Shown: positions 13,201 to 26,245 of the stretch, piece by piece
Layout of the letters: each line of letters begins with the position of its first letter
Numbering within the stretch: position 1 is the first letter of the stretch
NCBI RefSeq assembly: GCF_905475345.1
Contig: NC_066586.1
Span: 19,257,812 to 19,321,811, forward strand
Origin: Vespula vulgaris
Lineage: Eukaryota; Arthropoda; Insecta; Hymenoptera; Vespidae
Length of the DNA stretch: 64,000 bases
Direction: 5' to 3'
Made by a program: the position numbers and the translations under genes
Notes under the pieces: model-generated
The model's database searches: none
Told to the model about the DNA's origin: nothing
The model's input: only the letters and a program-made list of their open reading frames with translations

Positions 13201-15650
13201 ACGGTTCGCGCGTCGAGTTTATAAACGTCGGTAAGCGACACAAACAAATAACGTATCGAGATACTCGAACGCGGTAGATATTAGATAATGCAGCCTTGCA
13301 ACGTCATCATATGTGGGAATAATGGCTCACTGCCAGATCGAGTCCATTGCCGACGGCCACGGCTGCGCCGGTGAATGTGCTAAATATACGAGGAGGGTGT
13401 AATGACTTCCTATAACGGCGCAGTAACTGCTCGACTGCGTTTCTTTCCCTTGGCCACTTTCACCTTAACCGCGTTACTTCGTCCTAAGAATATCGCGTAC
13501 GTGCTTCGAACGGGATATTTATCGATATAAAGGATAGGGACTCTCGAGTCCAAAGATCGTTTGGAAGGGCGCGTAGGTTCGTAGAACGAAATCGCAGTAA
13601 TAAGAAAAAGCGTTCTTCCGGGCAGCCCCTTCGGGTTCGCAACCCAGACGCGTCTGCATGTGGCCGGTGTCGATAACCCCTCGTATAACGCACGAATCGA
13701 GGGTAGGTCAGTAACGTGGCTACGCCAACGTCGACGACTACGAGAAGGGGAGGGGGGAATCGTGATCGAGGCACACGTACGTACGTACGTACGTACGTAG
13801 GTAGGTATGTACGGGTGCGATCGAGACGGCCGTGTGCCACTCTCGTACGGTGGTTGCTCCGAGCACGATCCTCGGAGCACCTGCGCTATCGATTACCCCG
13901 ACCATGTTCTATCTTCCTTTTCGGTGGCTCGAGCACCGTCCGCCGCCCCCCCCCCCCTCTTTCTTTTCTATCTCGTATCTTCGCGCGACGACGACATCGA
14001 GCGTTTCACCTCGCGCGATCGAGTTCCTCCTCGTTAAAAGCCCTCCTTCGATTCGCTCGTTTACTGGATGTCGAAGGAGCTCGTGGCGATAAATCGATAC
14101 GAGAGCTCGACGAACTCTCGCGAGAAACTTTAAACGGAGTCGATCCCGCGTTCCCGTACCCCTTTCCGAGCGCACGCCCACCTCTGTCTCCCCGGCGATA
14201 AGAGGATTACCGACACGCGCGTGTACCGTCTACGCGACGTTGATAGCCTGACTTCGCGCTACTGTTACCGCGAGGAAAGAATTCAACGAGCTCGTGAATC
14301 CCCGCTTTTAATACGTCCTCCTTCGTTGAACGTATTAACGTGGATCGACGCGAAACGAGTAAATATCTTCGCGATAATTAGTTTAACGGGTTTGTATCGA
14401 TACGATATTTAAAAGCGTACGCGCGCGTCGCGTACCGTATCAACGTCGAACGAATTATCTCGTTTCTCGAAATAATATATGAGAACGCGTTTCTAACGAG
14501 CTCTGCCATGCGAGCGCTCCGCTTTGCCGTAGTACATTTGGATCGTTTATAATAGGTAACGCGATAATCAGTGAAATAGCGTTTGTACGAACCATTGCGC
14601 CATAGTTAAACGGGAACTTTGAATACGGTTAGACGGATGATGCGTGTACGGTGTACCTTCGTAAAAGTGGACGTTACGTTGTAGATACATCGGCAATGTA
14701 ACCGAGAGTGTACCGCGGCACGGTAGCTCGGTGGTATTGTAGCGAGAACGCTTGAAAACTATTCGCGAATGAATGGAAACGCTTGAATACATCGTAGCGT
14801 GCGCGCCCTGCGAGCTTAATAGCGTAATTAGGAGTCGCGCACACGCGCGCTCGTGAATGTACGCGCTCACACGTAGCTCCTCGTTCGAGTCGTGTTCCTA
14901 TCGTAAAAATAAGACGGTCTATCGTACGTAGTTAACCACATCGAATTTCTCTAACCGACGTATTCTTTCTCAACGAATCTACCTAGCCACCTGTGTGTAG
15001 TTTCGAAGTAGGTCAAGGGTTTATCCTCTTAGCTCGAACAGTCCCGCGTTGAGGCAGCCCACACGATTCTCGATAGAACCGACGATCCTTGGATAGAACC
15101 TCGTCTCTACTCGCGTCTCTACTCGCGTCTTTTAAACGACGCGGGAGTGGCACGCGCTAATGTTGCTGACCTAAACATTCGACGGAAACGATGTCAAGTA
15201 CGTTAAAAGGTTTCGTTAACTGCACTTAACCGAACGGAACGATCCTAATTGCTCTCTTCGCCAGGTAGAATCCTCGCCTCGGTACGAATCGACTCGACCG
15301 AGTACGAACCCTTCCTCGCGACAAGTACGTTCTCTGTCGCGTTTCTATTCGTTCGTAGAAATCCTCTCGAACCTCATCTCGCGCGCGATCTATTTATCAC
15401 GCGCGCGTACGTACATAGACGGGAAAAACGATGTTTACTTACTTTCATAAACGACACCATCGAGGAAATAATCAACGAGCTATTTTTATTCGCATTAACC
15501 TTTGCCTGACCTCGATTTACGCGACGTGACTCAAAGAAACCGAGTACCGTCTCGCTGTTTTCTTTGAGAACTGACGTATAAGTGCATTGTAACGTTCACT
15601 CCCATTCGAAGCACTTGGAGTTATCGTTATTATGCGATCGATTAAATGGT
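13201..15650. other. Mostly non-repetitive intergenic DNA
   Basis: A relatively repeat-poor, CpG-rich stretch. It includes the E-box/Su(H) pair at 13308-13319, an (ACGT)n/(GTAG)n tract at 13775-13806 and short AT-core motifs around 14820. No gene was recognised. The low repeat content makes it a better candidate than its neighbours for conserved regulatory DNA. Confidence 0.6.
13308..13319. promoter_or_regulatory. Overlapping E-box and Su(H)-type site
   Basis: CATATG (13308-13313) overlaps TGTGGGAA (13312-13319), which fits the Su(H) consensus YGTGDGAA. The surrounding 13.26-13.43 kb is repeat-free, unlike its neighbours. Confidence 0.25.
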
Positions 15651-16361
15651 AACGCGTGGAACGCTCGCATGGAAGGTATTTGCACGATCGACACGATTAT
15701 ACAGAAACGAGGAGAAGGAGAGAGATAGACAGACGGATAGAGAGAGAGAGAGAGAGAGAGAGGCAGAGAAAGAGAGAAGGAAAGAGTGATTCATCCATTG
15801 AATCGGAAAAGGACAATGACTCGACGGGTGTACCGAATGTATTATGCATGCATTATACTATCTTTATATAGCGCAAGAATATCGAAGGAACGCCAATCGA
15901 TGATTACTCGTCCAACATTTGTATTCTACGATTTTCGAGACCGGCAATAGACGATAACGATTAATTCGATTTTCAAGAAACATCGAGTCCCTCTTCCTCA
16001 AACGAACTGCCATTGCCATTCTTCCCCGTCGCGTCAACATTACAATGGACTCGCGAACAAAGGGAAAAATCGATCGGTCGTTTATCTCGTGGGACACGGC
16101 GTTCCATCGAAATATTCTATTCCTTCGGAAATCTCGATCCTGAGCTCGACGTGGATAAGGAAATAATAGTCAGTTATCTCTCTTAATGCTTCTTATCCTT
16201 TTATACGCGTATACGTTTCTAATCCTCACGTACGTCAGACGCGACGTCCTCTTTTTTCATCGGTTATCAGCTTCTCCTTTTCAGAGACGCACGATTGCGC
16301 ACGCAAAGTTTCCGTTTTCCAAGGACAAGGGAGAAGGCGCGACGGACGGATGGACGGAGGA

Positions 16362-16406
<45 letters not shown>

Positions 16407-17412
16407 GGGAGGGAGAGGGAGAGAGATATTAGAGACGTCAGCTGTGCGGCAAGCGCAAGGCTTGGTCAAGGCAGATCGAGTCACGTCTAAACTCGACACT
16501 CTATCGCGATTCCGATCCCGAGGAGAGGTCGAGCCGAGTCGTGGCCGAGGTAGTAGGAGAGCGCGTGACCTTGAACTTAGCGTTCAAGACCGTGACTTCC
16601 GTGCGAGCAGGAAATTCTACAGCTTCTTCCAATTCGTTAACCTTGAAACGTCATTATACCGACCTATCTCTCATTCATCTATCTATTCGATTAGAAAAAA
16701 CGTTCGATCGTTCTTCAAATGCCTTTTTGTCAGATTTTCCGATCGCCTCGCTTTCTGGAATTTGCTGTTCTGACTTTGCCAGACAAACTCTCGATACGAT
16801 AACGTTCTTCTTGAATCGGCTATGTGCGTGCGTGCGTGTGTGCGTGCGAGGGAAAGAGAGAGAGAGAGAGAGATTTCTCGTTCGAAGGTCCAATGATCAA
16901 CGCGTCAGCGAACAAGCGAGCCGAGCTTGAATTATCGACGCTCGGCACGTTTTCCTTCCTTTTCCTCGACGGTCGAACAGAGCCAGGCTTACGTCAGTCG
17001 CGTGTCAGACTTAAAGCTACTCCCATGGCGCGTTTCCGTTTCGCTCTTTCCATTATTTTCTCGGCGTTCGATCTCTCTCTCTCTCTCTCTCTCTCTCGAT
17101 CGGAATCGAACGACACGGTAAACGGGAAACGATTCGAACCATCGAAATTATCTATTTTAAAAAGGAAATCCAAAAACGTGCGAACGTGAATAATTTTATT
17201 ACAATAATTCCTTGTATTACGAAAGGAGATCGAAAATGGTAGAAGAGAAAATGGTTTTAGAAAAAAAGAAAGAAAAAGGAGAAGAAAAAAGGAAAAAGAA
17301 AGGTTCGAGCCTTTAGAAAGGCAAGCTTCTCTAATTAACGCGCGTCTAACTTTAGAAGTCAATCGGTACGTTTAATCTCTGCTCGAGAACCCGAGAACTT
17401 CCTATCCTACGA

Positions 17413-17532
17413 TGACGCAAGCTTTAAGATTCTCTGGATGTTATGACGTAAGAGTGAAAGCGTAGATCGGTGATGCAGGACGATGATGAGAATATCCGCG
17501 ACCGACCGAAGCGATCGTCGCCAATGACGTAG
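17413..17532. promoter_or_regulatory. Three TGACG-type bZIP sites
   Basis: TGACGCAA (17413-17420), TGACGTAA (17444-17451) and TGACGTAG (17525-17532) occur in the same orientation in 120 bases, the last overlapping a CCAAT at 17521-17525. Single half-sites are common; the clustering is what stands out. Confidence 0.25.
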
Positions 17533-18413
17533 TTGCGAAGAGTCTCCGACGCCCATTTTTAAATCCGTACCAATCCTCCCTTTTTATTATATTTTCGCTT
17601 AACTACGAGAAAATACGTTGGTTCTCTTCGATCAAAGCGAATAGAGATATACATCGAGTCTAGATAAATTCGTGGCTAATCGCTATGAGATCGCGAGGGA
17701 AAGCTCGCGCGTCTTTAGTCTTGTCATACGAGACGCAAATGAGCCGTGTTATTTATGTAAAGCTGCTTGGAAGCTCTTTCGTTCCTGAACGAAGGAATCG
17801 AGAAGGGGCAACGAGGAGAGGTACTTGACAGATAAGAAGAGACCGTGAGAGAGAGAGAGAGAGAGACCTCTTTTCCGTGTAGATATCCGGACGAACGCTC
17901 TGTAAATTGTATAGCTTATACATCTATATACGTATAAGTAGGTATACATATATTCCATGTATATCCTTGTTCAAACAAAAACCGATCCTCGTGTTTTCTC
18001 CACGAATCACCGGGATGCTTGAAATAAGAAACATTTCTTATTGCGACGATATTTCTTTCAAGAGAGAATCCTTTCTAAAAGGACCTTGAGAAGGCAAGAA
18101 GGAGGAGGAAGAGGAGGAGAAGAGGAGGAGGAGGAGAAGGAGAAGAAGAAGGAGAAGGAGAAGGAGAAAGAGGAAGAAGAGGTAGGTAGACCGAATAGCC
18201 GTAGTCGAAGCCAAAGTCAAAACCGAAGCCGAGTATAAAGCTGAGAAGAGAAGAAAAGAGATTCGAGATTTCGTAGGTTTCTCTAGCGATCTTTTCTCGG
18301 ATCTCTTCGGTTATCCGTCTCTCCTTTCTCCATTTGACTCGTAGTTCCTTTAGCACCGGCCAAGGAGCTTATCGTAATCATTTCGCCCGTTTGCCGTGGC
18401 CATATTTACGCGG

Positions 18414-18444
18414 TAATTAGCTCTCATTAGCGGCGTAACCATTA
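18414..18444. promoter_or_regulatory. Cluster of homeodomain ATTA cores
   Basis: TAATTA at 18414-18419, ATTA at 18426-18429 and ATTA at 18441-18444 lie within 31 bases of repeat-free, GC-moderate sequence, the pattern of a homeodomain-bound element. No factor can be named. Confidence 0.2.
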
Positions 18445-19428
18445 AATACGTTAGGTGCGCATCGCCGTATAAGCCACGTTGCATTTCGTCCGGGCTTCGT
18501 TACGCCGACGTACAACGAGTCGATCCTTTACCTCCCTGTTCCTTTTATCCTCTTCTCCGCTTCTTCTTCCTTTTATTCTTCCAGTAGAATCCAGACAACT
18601 GGGCAGCGAACGTACTATCGCGAGTGACAAGCACCGGTTCGATCTTCTCGATCTACTCGACCTAATACCTCCCCCCCCACCCGGCCCTCTCTCTCTCTCT
18701 CCCCTCTTTCCCTCACTACATTTCACTTTCACGCCAATCGAAATCCGCTAAAGGATATCGGAACGTTAATGATTTTTCACCGATACGACAGCTTGACTTT
18801 TTTTTTGCTTATTAACTGATAGAAACCGTACAGATTCGAACGATCTTACTTCTCCTCTCTCCCCTCCCTCTCCCTTCCATTTCTCCTCTCATAGATTATT
18901 CCATTCACCCCGAGGATGTTCATAATCTTTCGACGAAGTGGTTACCAAGATTCGTATCTCTCTAAATTTTCAACTCTGCGTCTTTATAGAGTTCATCGTC
19001 CTTGACAGGATCTTTCGTACGCCCACAAAGCGATTATCCTCGGGTTCAATCCACTCGGCTAAAGTGCCTTATGAAAAATACCTACGAGGTCGAGGGACGT
19101 TGGTTCCTTTTCTCTCTTTTTCCTTTCCTACGATCTCTCCCTCGTATCTTTTCTCGGTTAGACGTATGGCGGGAGTGCCTTATAAATTTTCGAAGAGAGG
19201 AGCTAATTCTTCGAAAGAGTCGCCGATGAGGCCTATTTAATTTTTACGAAACTCGTTGTCTTGTCATTTTCGTTAAAAAATCATAAACGATTGGACGAGT
19301 CGAAAAGGAAAAAGAGAAAATAAATAAATAAATAAATAAATAAATAAATGAAAAAGAAAAAAAGAGAATAAAACGGCAAAGCAAATAAATAAAGCAACGC
19401 AAAGGCGCGCGCGCGCGCGTGTGCATGC

Positions 19429-19460
<32 letters not shown>

Positions 19461-21130
19461 TTTCTATTCTCCGAGTTTAAGAGCGAGTTCGGAATACGAA
19501 AGAGAGCCGAGAGCTCGAGAATTAAAAGTGAAACGATCCACGTGCGAGTATGAAGGCGTGCGCTCGGTACCGACTAACACCGTTTGCCAGCGATGCGAGA
19601 GGGATCCATTTCAAGGTGCGGAACATTACCCAAACCATCGGGCAGCTCCCTGGAACCCAGCCATAGTTGCCATGGTGACCGCGTCCATCCCCCTCCCCGA
19701 GTCGTGCAATCCTCCGCACGGCACCCCTCGCTCTTTGCCGACGCCCACCGCGTTCCATACCCCTTTCCAACCACCAACCCCTCGACCGACCCTCCTCCGA
19801 GCCTCCTCCGAGCCTCCACACCTCCCGCCATATCCGACACGACGTCGACCGATATCAACCTACGCGATATTAATTATTGCCAGGCAAATCACCGTGTCTA
19901 ACGATCGTTCAACGATTTCCGACGACGATTCTTTTAACAAAGCGCTACCCTTGTCTTCCCTTTCAAAGAGAGAAAAAAAGAGGACTGAACGGATTATCGA
20001 GATCGAAAGAAAGTCGATAACAACGATAAATCCCGTTCATTATCGTTCGGATTAAATACGAATTTACCCGATAGGATTTAACGAGGAGGCCGACCAACGC
20101 GAGTTCCTGGGTTAACTCGCGACGATGCGCGAACGTTACGAGGAAACTATCAGTCCGATAGACTCGACGTTACTCTTCATCGATTACCCGAAATACTTGC
20201 GGCCGGAGTAGTCGATTCTCGCTCTACGATTTTTCCTGAATAATTTTGTCAACGAAGTTTAGCGGACGATTCGTTCGTTACAATCGACAAATTTTAAAAG
20301 AAGAGAACAAAAGGAAAGAAAGGCAAAAAAGAAATGGCAAATCCAACGCGTAGAACGTGATAATCGCGTTAACTCGGAGCCACGTAAGAAACTATGTTGA
20401 GAACGCGTTGATGCACGATAGGAGGATCTCCTTTCAGGACGGACACGTCGTCCTGAAGGTGGAAACGATATCCGCTTAAGAATCGAGTTACGAGACCACG
20501 AGAGAGTAGCACTTCTTGCACGAAACGTACGGAGTCTCTCTCTCTTTCTCTCTCTCTCTATCCATCTCCCTCCCTCTCTCCGCCGTTCCTGTCCGTTTCT
20601 CCTTTCCTCTTTCTCCTTTTCCTTCTCCTCCTCCGCCTCCTTGTGCACCACCTCTTCGCGAGCGGAGTCGATCGGTCGGTCGGTCAGTGAACCGCCGCCT
20701 TGTAACTCCGTGCCATTCCATCCCATCCTGGTTGCGATCGAGCGAGTACCGTTACGATCTTGCCCCGGTCTACCTGGAAAGCACGGAGGAGGAGGTGGAG
20801 CTGGCGAAGGAGGAGAAAGAGCAGAACGAGGAGAAGGGGGAGGAGAAGGACTCGTTCTCCGAACGACGAAAAGAGACGCGTTCGTTGCGTGCACGAGCGA
20901 GCGAGCGAGCGAGCGAGCGAACGAGCGAGCGAACGAGCGAACGCACCAGCCGAGTCTGGAGCGGATGTGTACATAAGTGCCAATTTCACAAATAACGGTA
21001 TTAAATTGTTCCCGTGGCTGGCAAGCGCGAAACGTCACGAGCGCGTAACTTCCTATCGAGCGGAGCAGGGGATTTACGAGGGGGTGGGAACCAAGGGGAC
21101 GAACAAGTTCGATCGCCACGTAGGAACTTA
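19461..21130. other. GC-rich island without a supported gene
   Basis: Positions 19528-20055 stay open on the plus strand, and the minus strand is also open, but there is no good ATG, no domain and no splice context. It contains the X-box-like site at 19666-19679. Further right lies (GAGC)n at 20893-20943. Best read as GC-rich noncoding DNA. Confidence 0.6.
19666..19679. promoter_or_regulatory. Near-consensus RFX X-box
   Basis: GTTGCCATGGTGAC fits the RFX consensus with one mismatch in the second half-site. It sits in the least repetitive part of the left half. Confidence 0.25.
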
Positions 21131-22552
21131 ACTTTCCTTCTCCTTAATTACCCTCACACTGCATACACGTATTTTTAATGACGAGTTAGAGATATAATAA
21201 ATCGGAGAACGATCCGTCGGTCGTCGTATTTTTATTCATTATTATCGGTTCTTAGTTTCTCGAACTTTCCCGGAGTAAAATTTATCGGGATGAAATTTAT
21301 TCAAGGTTGGAGAAACGATTAAAAGTCAGAGGAGGAAAGTTGAGAACGAGATGGAAAGGATAAAAGGTGAGTATCGACGAAACCATCCAGGATAAAACGG
21401 ATAAATCGATACCGTTATTTCTTTCTCTTTCCATTTCTATTTTTCTTTCTCATTCGGAAATTTAATTTCCTTTAAAACGAATTGCGCCGACAATTATACC
21501 ACCGCGCGGCGGGTTGAGCCTTTCTATCGGGTTCTCTTTCTCTTCCTCCTTTTCCATTCTTCCTCCGTTTCGGGAAACGACGTTTCGGGCCACGAATTCC
21601 ACGCTAACCGTACAAGGATTTATCGTCGTCGTTCGATCCTGAAAAAGGCTTGGCGAAGGGGATGAATTCGAGAGAACGTTTCCTCTGTGACAAAAATTCA
21701 CTATCGTGTCATTCCGGTTCGCAGGTGCGAAAGACCTGGAATGTGCGTTACGAAAATCTTGAATTAACGCGTAAAGTCTTTCACGTATATCCTGTTTGTC
21801 TAATTGAGAAACGTTATTAGATAATAATACCTTCTTCGATCGTTCGATCGAAGGGAATAACGAAATTCGATCCTTTTCGATATTTTGTCGAACGAAATAT
21901 ACGGAAGAAGAAAAACAAGGAAATATGACACGAACGAACGAGAGAGAGACAGAAAGAGACAGAGAGGAAGAAAAAGTGGAAAGAGGAAGGTCATTGTTTC
22001 GTAGTAATTCCCCGCGGTGCACTCGCGTTGCACTAGCCCTTTCGTTCACTTTCCAAAAGCTACCGAGATTTTATTTCTGTTATAAACGCCGACGCCACCC
22101 CTCTATTACATCTTCTCTGCTCACTCGCACACATATATTCGCGCGCGTGCGTGCGTACGTGTGTATATGTGTGTATAAAAGAGAGAGAGAGAGAAAGAGT
22201 ACGCGATGGACCCTCGTGCCGTTGAATAAATTACACAATTTCCCTCTCGGATGCTACCCCTCTTCTTTCTCTTCCTCCTTCTCCTCTTCCTCTTCTTCTT
22301 CTTCTTCTTCTTATCCTCCTTTTTCTCTTTTTCCTTCTTATTCACCCCCTTGCGTTCACCTTCTCCTTCAGCATTGTATTTCGTTCTCGAGGGATACAAG
22401 ACGGCTATGGAAGCGACAGAGATGCTCGTTCGCTCTCTCGGCTCGACTCGAACTTTCTCCGCTTCGTTTACTATTTTCCTTCCTCTCATATTTTCCCCTT
22501 CTTTTCCAGAATTCCCTCTCGCTATCTCTCTTTCTCTTTCTATCTATCTATC

Positions 22553-22593
<41 letters not shown>

Positions 22594-23912
22594 TCTCGTA
22601 GTAGCAGCTTTTCAGACAACGAGCGAAAAATGTGAGATTTCTCCCTGACTTCGATCTCTCTCTCTCTCTCTCTCTCTCTTTTTCTCTTTCATTTTTTCAT
22701 TCTTTCTCTAACACATATATGGACGCGCACACTCATTTTGCACATTCTAATATAATATGAAAACACTGGAGAAATAACTTTTCAAGCTTATAGCTTGCAA
22801 CTCGAAAAGCTTTCAATTAGTACGAACGTATAACGGCCGCTATATTGCTATGCAACGAGCACCAAAATCGCATCGAATTTGGCCGAGGACGAATTGTCCC
22901 TCGTTACGGGTGCACTATTATACTGCGTAATGAGACGTTAATAATTCGTCCAAAGTATGGATGTACGTCGTTACAGTTTGCGATCCATACTAAATGTTAT
23001 CGTGTTTTGGGTTTCATCCATTCCGAAGTAAATAAAATTAGAGAGGAAGTTGATCTATCTTTTGGGATACGAAGAGAGTATATTTTCATGATTTTCACGG
23101 GTAAGAAAAAAAACGTAGATATATATACGCACACACGTATAATGTGTATAAAGAAAATAAGAGGAAAAAAAAAGAAAAAAAAAAAAAAGAAGGGAGATGA
23201 GAGTTTTGTCGAAAGTCGATGTCATCGTAAGACGTTCTTTGCTTATCCCCTTACCAATAGCCGATAGCGATGCTCGTAAAAGCCGATGGACGTTGCAAGC
23301 GATAGGACAAGTTTACGAGGCTGTAGTACTTGCGCTTCTTCTTTCGGTAAAAATATAGATGGTATTCGCAAAGTTGAGCTCGAAAAGCATAAACGACCAT
23401 CGGATGTTGGTGACTAAAAAAAAGACAAAAGAAAAAAAAAAGAAAGAAAGATAGAAACAAAAGAAAAGAAATAAAGAATAGAATTAGATCGGGAAAATGT
23501 TATCGAAATTTTTCTGAACGAACGAGAGAAACAAAGAGAGAGGAAAAGAGAAAGACAGAGAGAGAGAGAGAAGGAGAAGGATAGAAAGAGAGAGACAGAT
23601 CGAAAGTGGAGTACGTTCGAGCTCTCCGTATCGAGCCAATTAACTTTGTAGCTATCCGGTAGAGCGATTAAATCAGCTTGCGGAGGATCACTCGACGACG
23701 ATTAATCACCGCGTTTCACCTATGCGTTCGTTTTCAAAGTACAAAGCGATCGAATTAATTTATTTTATCAGGGCCGTTTTATGAAACGTAATAATTAGCA
23801 GATGGATACAAAGAGAGAAAGCCAGGAGGAAGAATGTCGAAAATACAAAAGAAACGAGAAAATTAAATAAAAAATAAATAAATAAATTTTGCCGAGTAAA
23901 ATCGAAGATAAC

Positions 23913-23977
<65 letters not shown>

Positions 23978-24566
23978 TTCTCTCTCTCTTTCTTTCTCTT
24001 CTTCTCGTCAGACGAGACCGAACAGACGACGCGATCTCGCTCTCCACGTTAGCTATACGGTGCAAGGAAGGTCAGTCTATTAATAGAACAGAACCCGGGA
24101 CCATCGGGCCTCTCGACCATGGAGAGAAAGAGAGACTCAATCGCTATCTCGACTTACATAATGGAGCGTCGTTTAACGCGCGACTCCTCTAGTAGATCTT
24201 CATTCGTGCGCAAATACACGCTAGCAAAGAAAAAGATCCGAGAAGAAGATCACTCGGATATCCGGTCGTTCGAAGAGGATCGATCATCGAACACGTGCTC
24301 TTTTAATAATTTTCGAAAGAAGGACAATCTTTGTTATCTCTCTCTCTTTTTCTCTTTTTATACGTATATATTTTTTTGTTAACTGTAAAATTCATCAAAA
24401 AGACGATCGATATCTCGAATCCCTTTCATTTCATTAAAAACGACTCTTTTATGTATCAGCAAAAGTTTGATTAATTTCGAAGCTATCAATGTTATGAGTT
24501 TATTGCGAACGAATTGATTTGCGAATTAACAGAACTTCGCTTTTGAAAAAAATAGAAAGAAAGTTT

Positions 24567-24624
<58 letters not shown>

Positions 24625-25408
24625 AAGTCGATTAGCTTAGACTAATCAAAGCTAAACTTTTCCAACATTTTGAAAATACTGATTAATACGAAATTATGCG
24701 AGATATAACGCGCAAGTAATGATATCGAGTATATGGTATTACGTTTGCCACTTGTTATGCATCGAATTATCCGTTTTACCTCTCACCAGTAGTGCACAAT
24801 CTTCTCTCGTTTTCTTGGATTAGTCAATTCAACAAAACGAAGAAAGAATTTTTCCATAATATTTTGCTCGTTCAACGATACAACGTATTTAATCCATTTT
24901 GTTTCAATCTACTTTACGAGGGCATACATAAATTTACTTATAGGTTTATAAATATGAAAGAAAAGAAAAAAAATGAGAGAAAGGGAGAAAGAGAGAGAAA
25001 GAGAGAGAAACGAAAACCAGTGGGTTACGAAGATTTGACGAAAATGAAGGGGAGGAAGAGAGGGAGGATATGGGTGGGGAAGAGAGATAGTAGTCGATCG
25101 ATAGTCGAACGAGCTCAGGAGGATAGCATCGTGTAAACTGGAATATAACGGATATATCGGACAAATATCGATTCAAGACGCGATTTGTGGCATACACTTC
25201 GTCCTATTCCGGTTCTAATCTTCTATGCACCATCGACTTACGGGCCGGCTCGTGGCACACGCTCCATCTGTGTTTCCGCGTACATGGACCTTACATTACC
25301 ATCGTCGTACGTGCGAACAGGCAAATCGATATCGTTCGTTCGTCCGTGTACGTTTTACATATATGTATGTACATATAGGTATGTACATATACTGCACGAA
25401 AACACAGC

Positions 25409-25445
<37 letters not shown>

Positions 25446-25920
25446 TATAAACGAGCGTGTTCGTGTAAGTGCATGTCCGTGCATATCGCGTACGGTTAGT
25501 ACGCAGTAACAAAGTTTTAATGAAGCCACCTATTCCCTGGTATTCCATACGTATGCGCCCTAAACTAGGGCAAGTCGTATCGTCGCTCGCTTCTAACCAT
25601 CTTCGAGCGAGCGTTTATCTCAACTGCGAATCCACCTTACAACGATTTTTCTTCTTTAACGAACGACGATCGTATGTACGTAAGCGTGTGCGAGTTTAAG
25701 TATATGCGTATATATGTACGTACGTAAGTGAGTACTTACATACGACTGATAATAATAGACGTTTAATTCTCCTTTTATTCATATGGGACAACTAAGTAAG
25801 TAAGTACGTTTTACTTACTTGTTATGAATACAAGTTTATGTAAAAGTCGTAGTAGGTCACAGAAATATTCAACAACGAAATTATCATTCCCGTGAACGGA
25901 ATGATTCGAAGAATTGAAAA

Positions 25921-25952
<32 letters not shown>

Positions 25953-26192
25953 CAGACAGACAAAAGAAGAAGGTAGAGAAAACGTATATTTGTTGGAAAA
26001 AGTGATATTTTGAAATTGTAGAAAATTTCGATGGAACGGCTTATACGACGAGCGATCTCGTGTAGACAACTTTGCGCGAGATCGTATTTCGAGAATCTTT
26101 AGGATCGCAGTGGCTCCACGTTGACATTTTAAATCGAGATAAAACCGGCGTTATAAACGCTTTGATCCGGTTCAGAGATCGCAAAGAGAGAA

Positions 26193-26245
<53 letters not shown>

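Larger units (their letters stand above)
15651..19460. other. Gene-free DNA with GA and AAAT repeats
   Basis: Holds (GA)n at about 15738-15762 and 16366-16400, (CT)n near 17071-17097, a GGA/GAA polypurine run at 18102-18180, (TAAA)n at 19319-19349 and (GA)n near 19430-19456. The bZIP cluster and the homeodomain cluster lie in its non-repetitive parts. No coding region is supported. Confidence 0.7.

Noticed and set aside
17130..17145. GATTCGAACC, resembling a reverse-strand tRNA T-arm
   Set aside because: No acceptor stem, A box or anticodon arm can be found around it.
19528..20055. 175-codon proline-rich plus-strand frame
   Set aside because: It begins without an ATG, has no domain, and the opposite strand is also open. 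Kept only as a GC island with an X-box-like site.
20259..21119. 286-codon minus-strand frame
   Set aside because: Composed of ARSF/ARSL runs from the GAGC array and basic low-complexity sequence; overlapping frames on both strands are equally open and no family is recognisable.
21462..22049. 195-codon minus-strand frame
   Set aside because: Not repeat-only, but no motif, no splice partners and no similarity that I recognise; probably chance in CpG-rich DNA.
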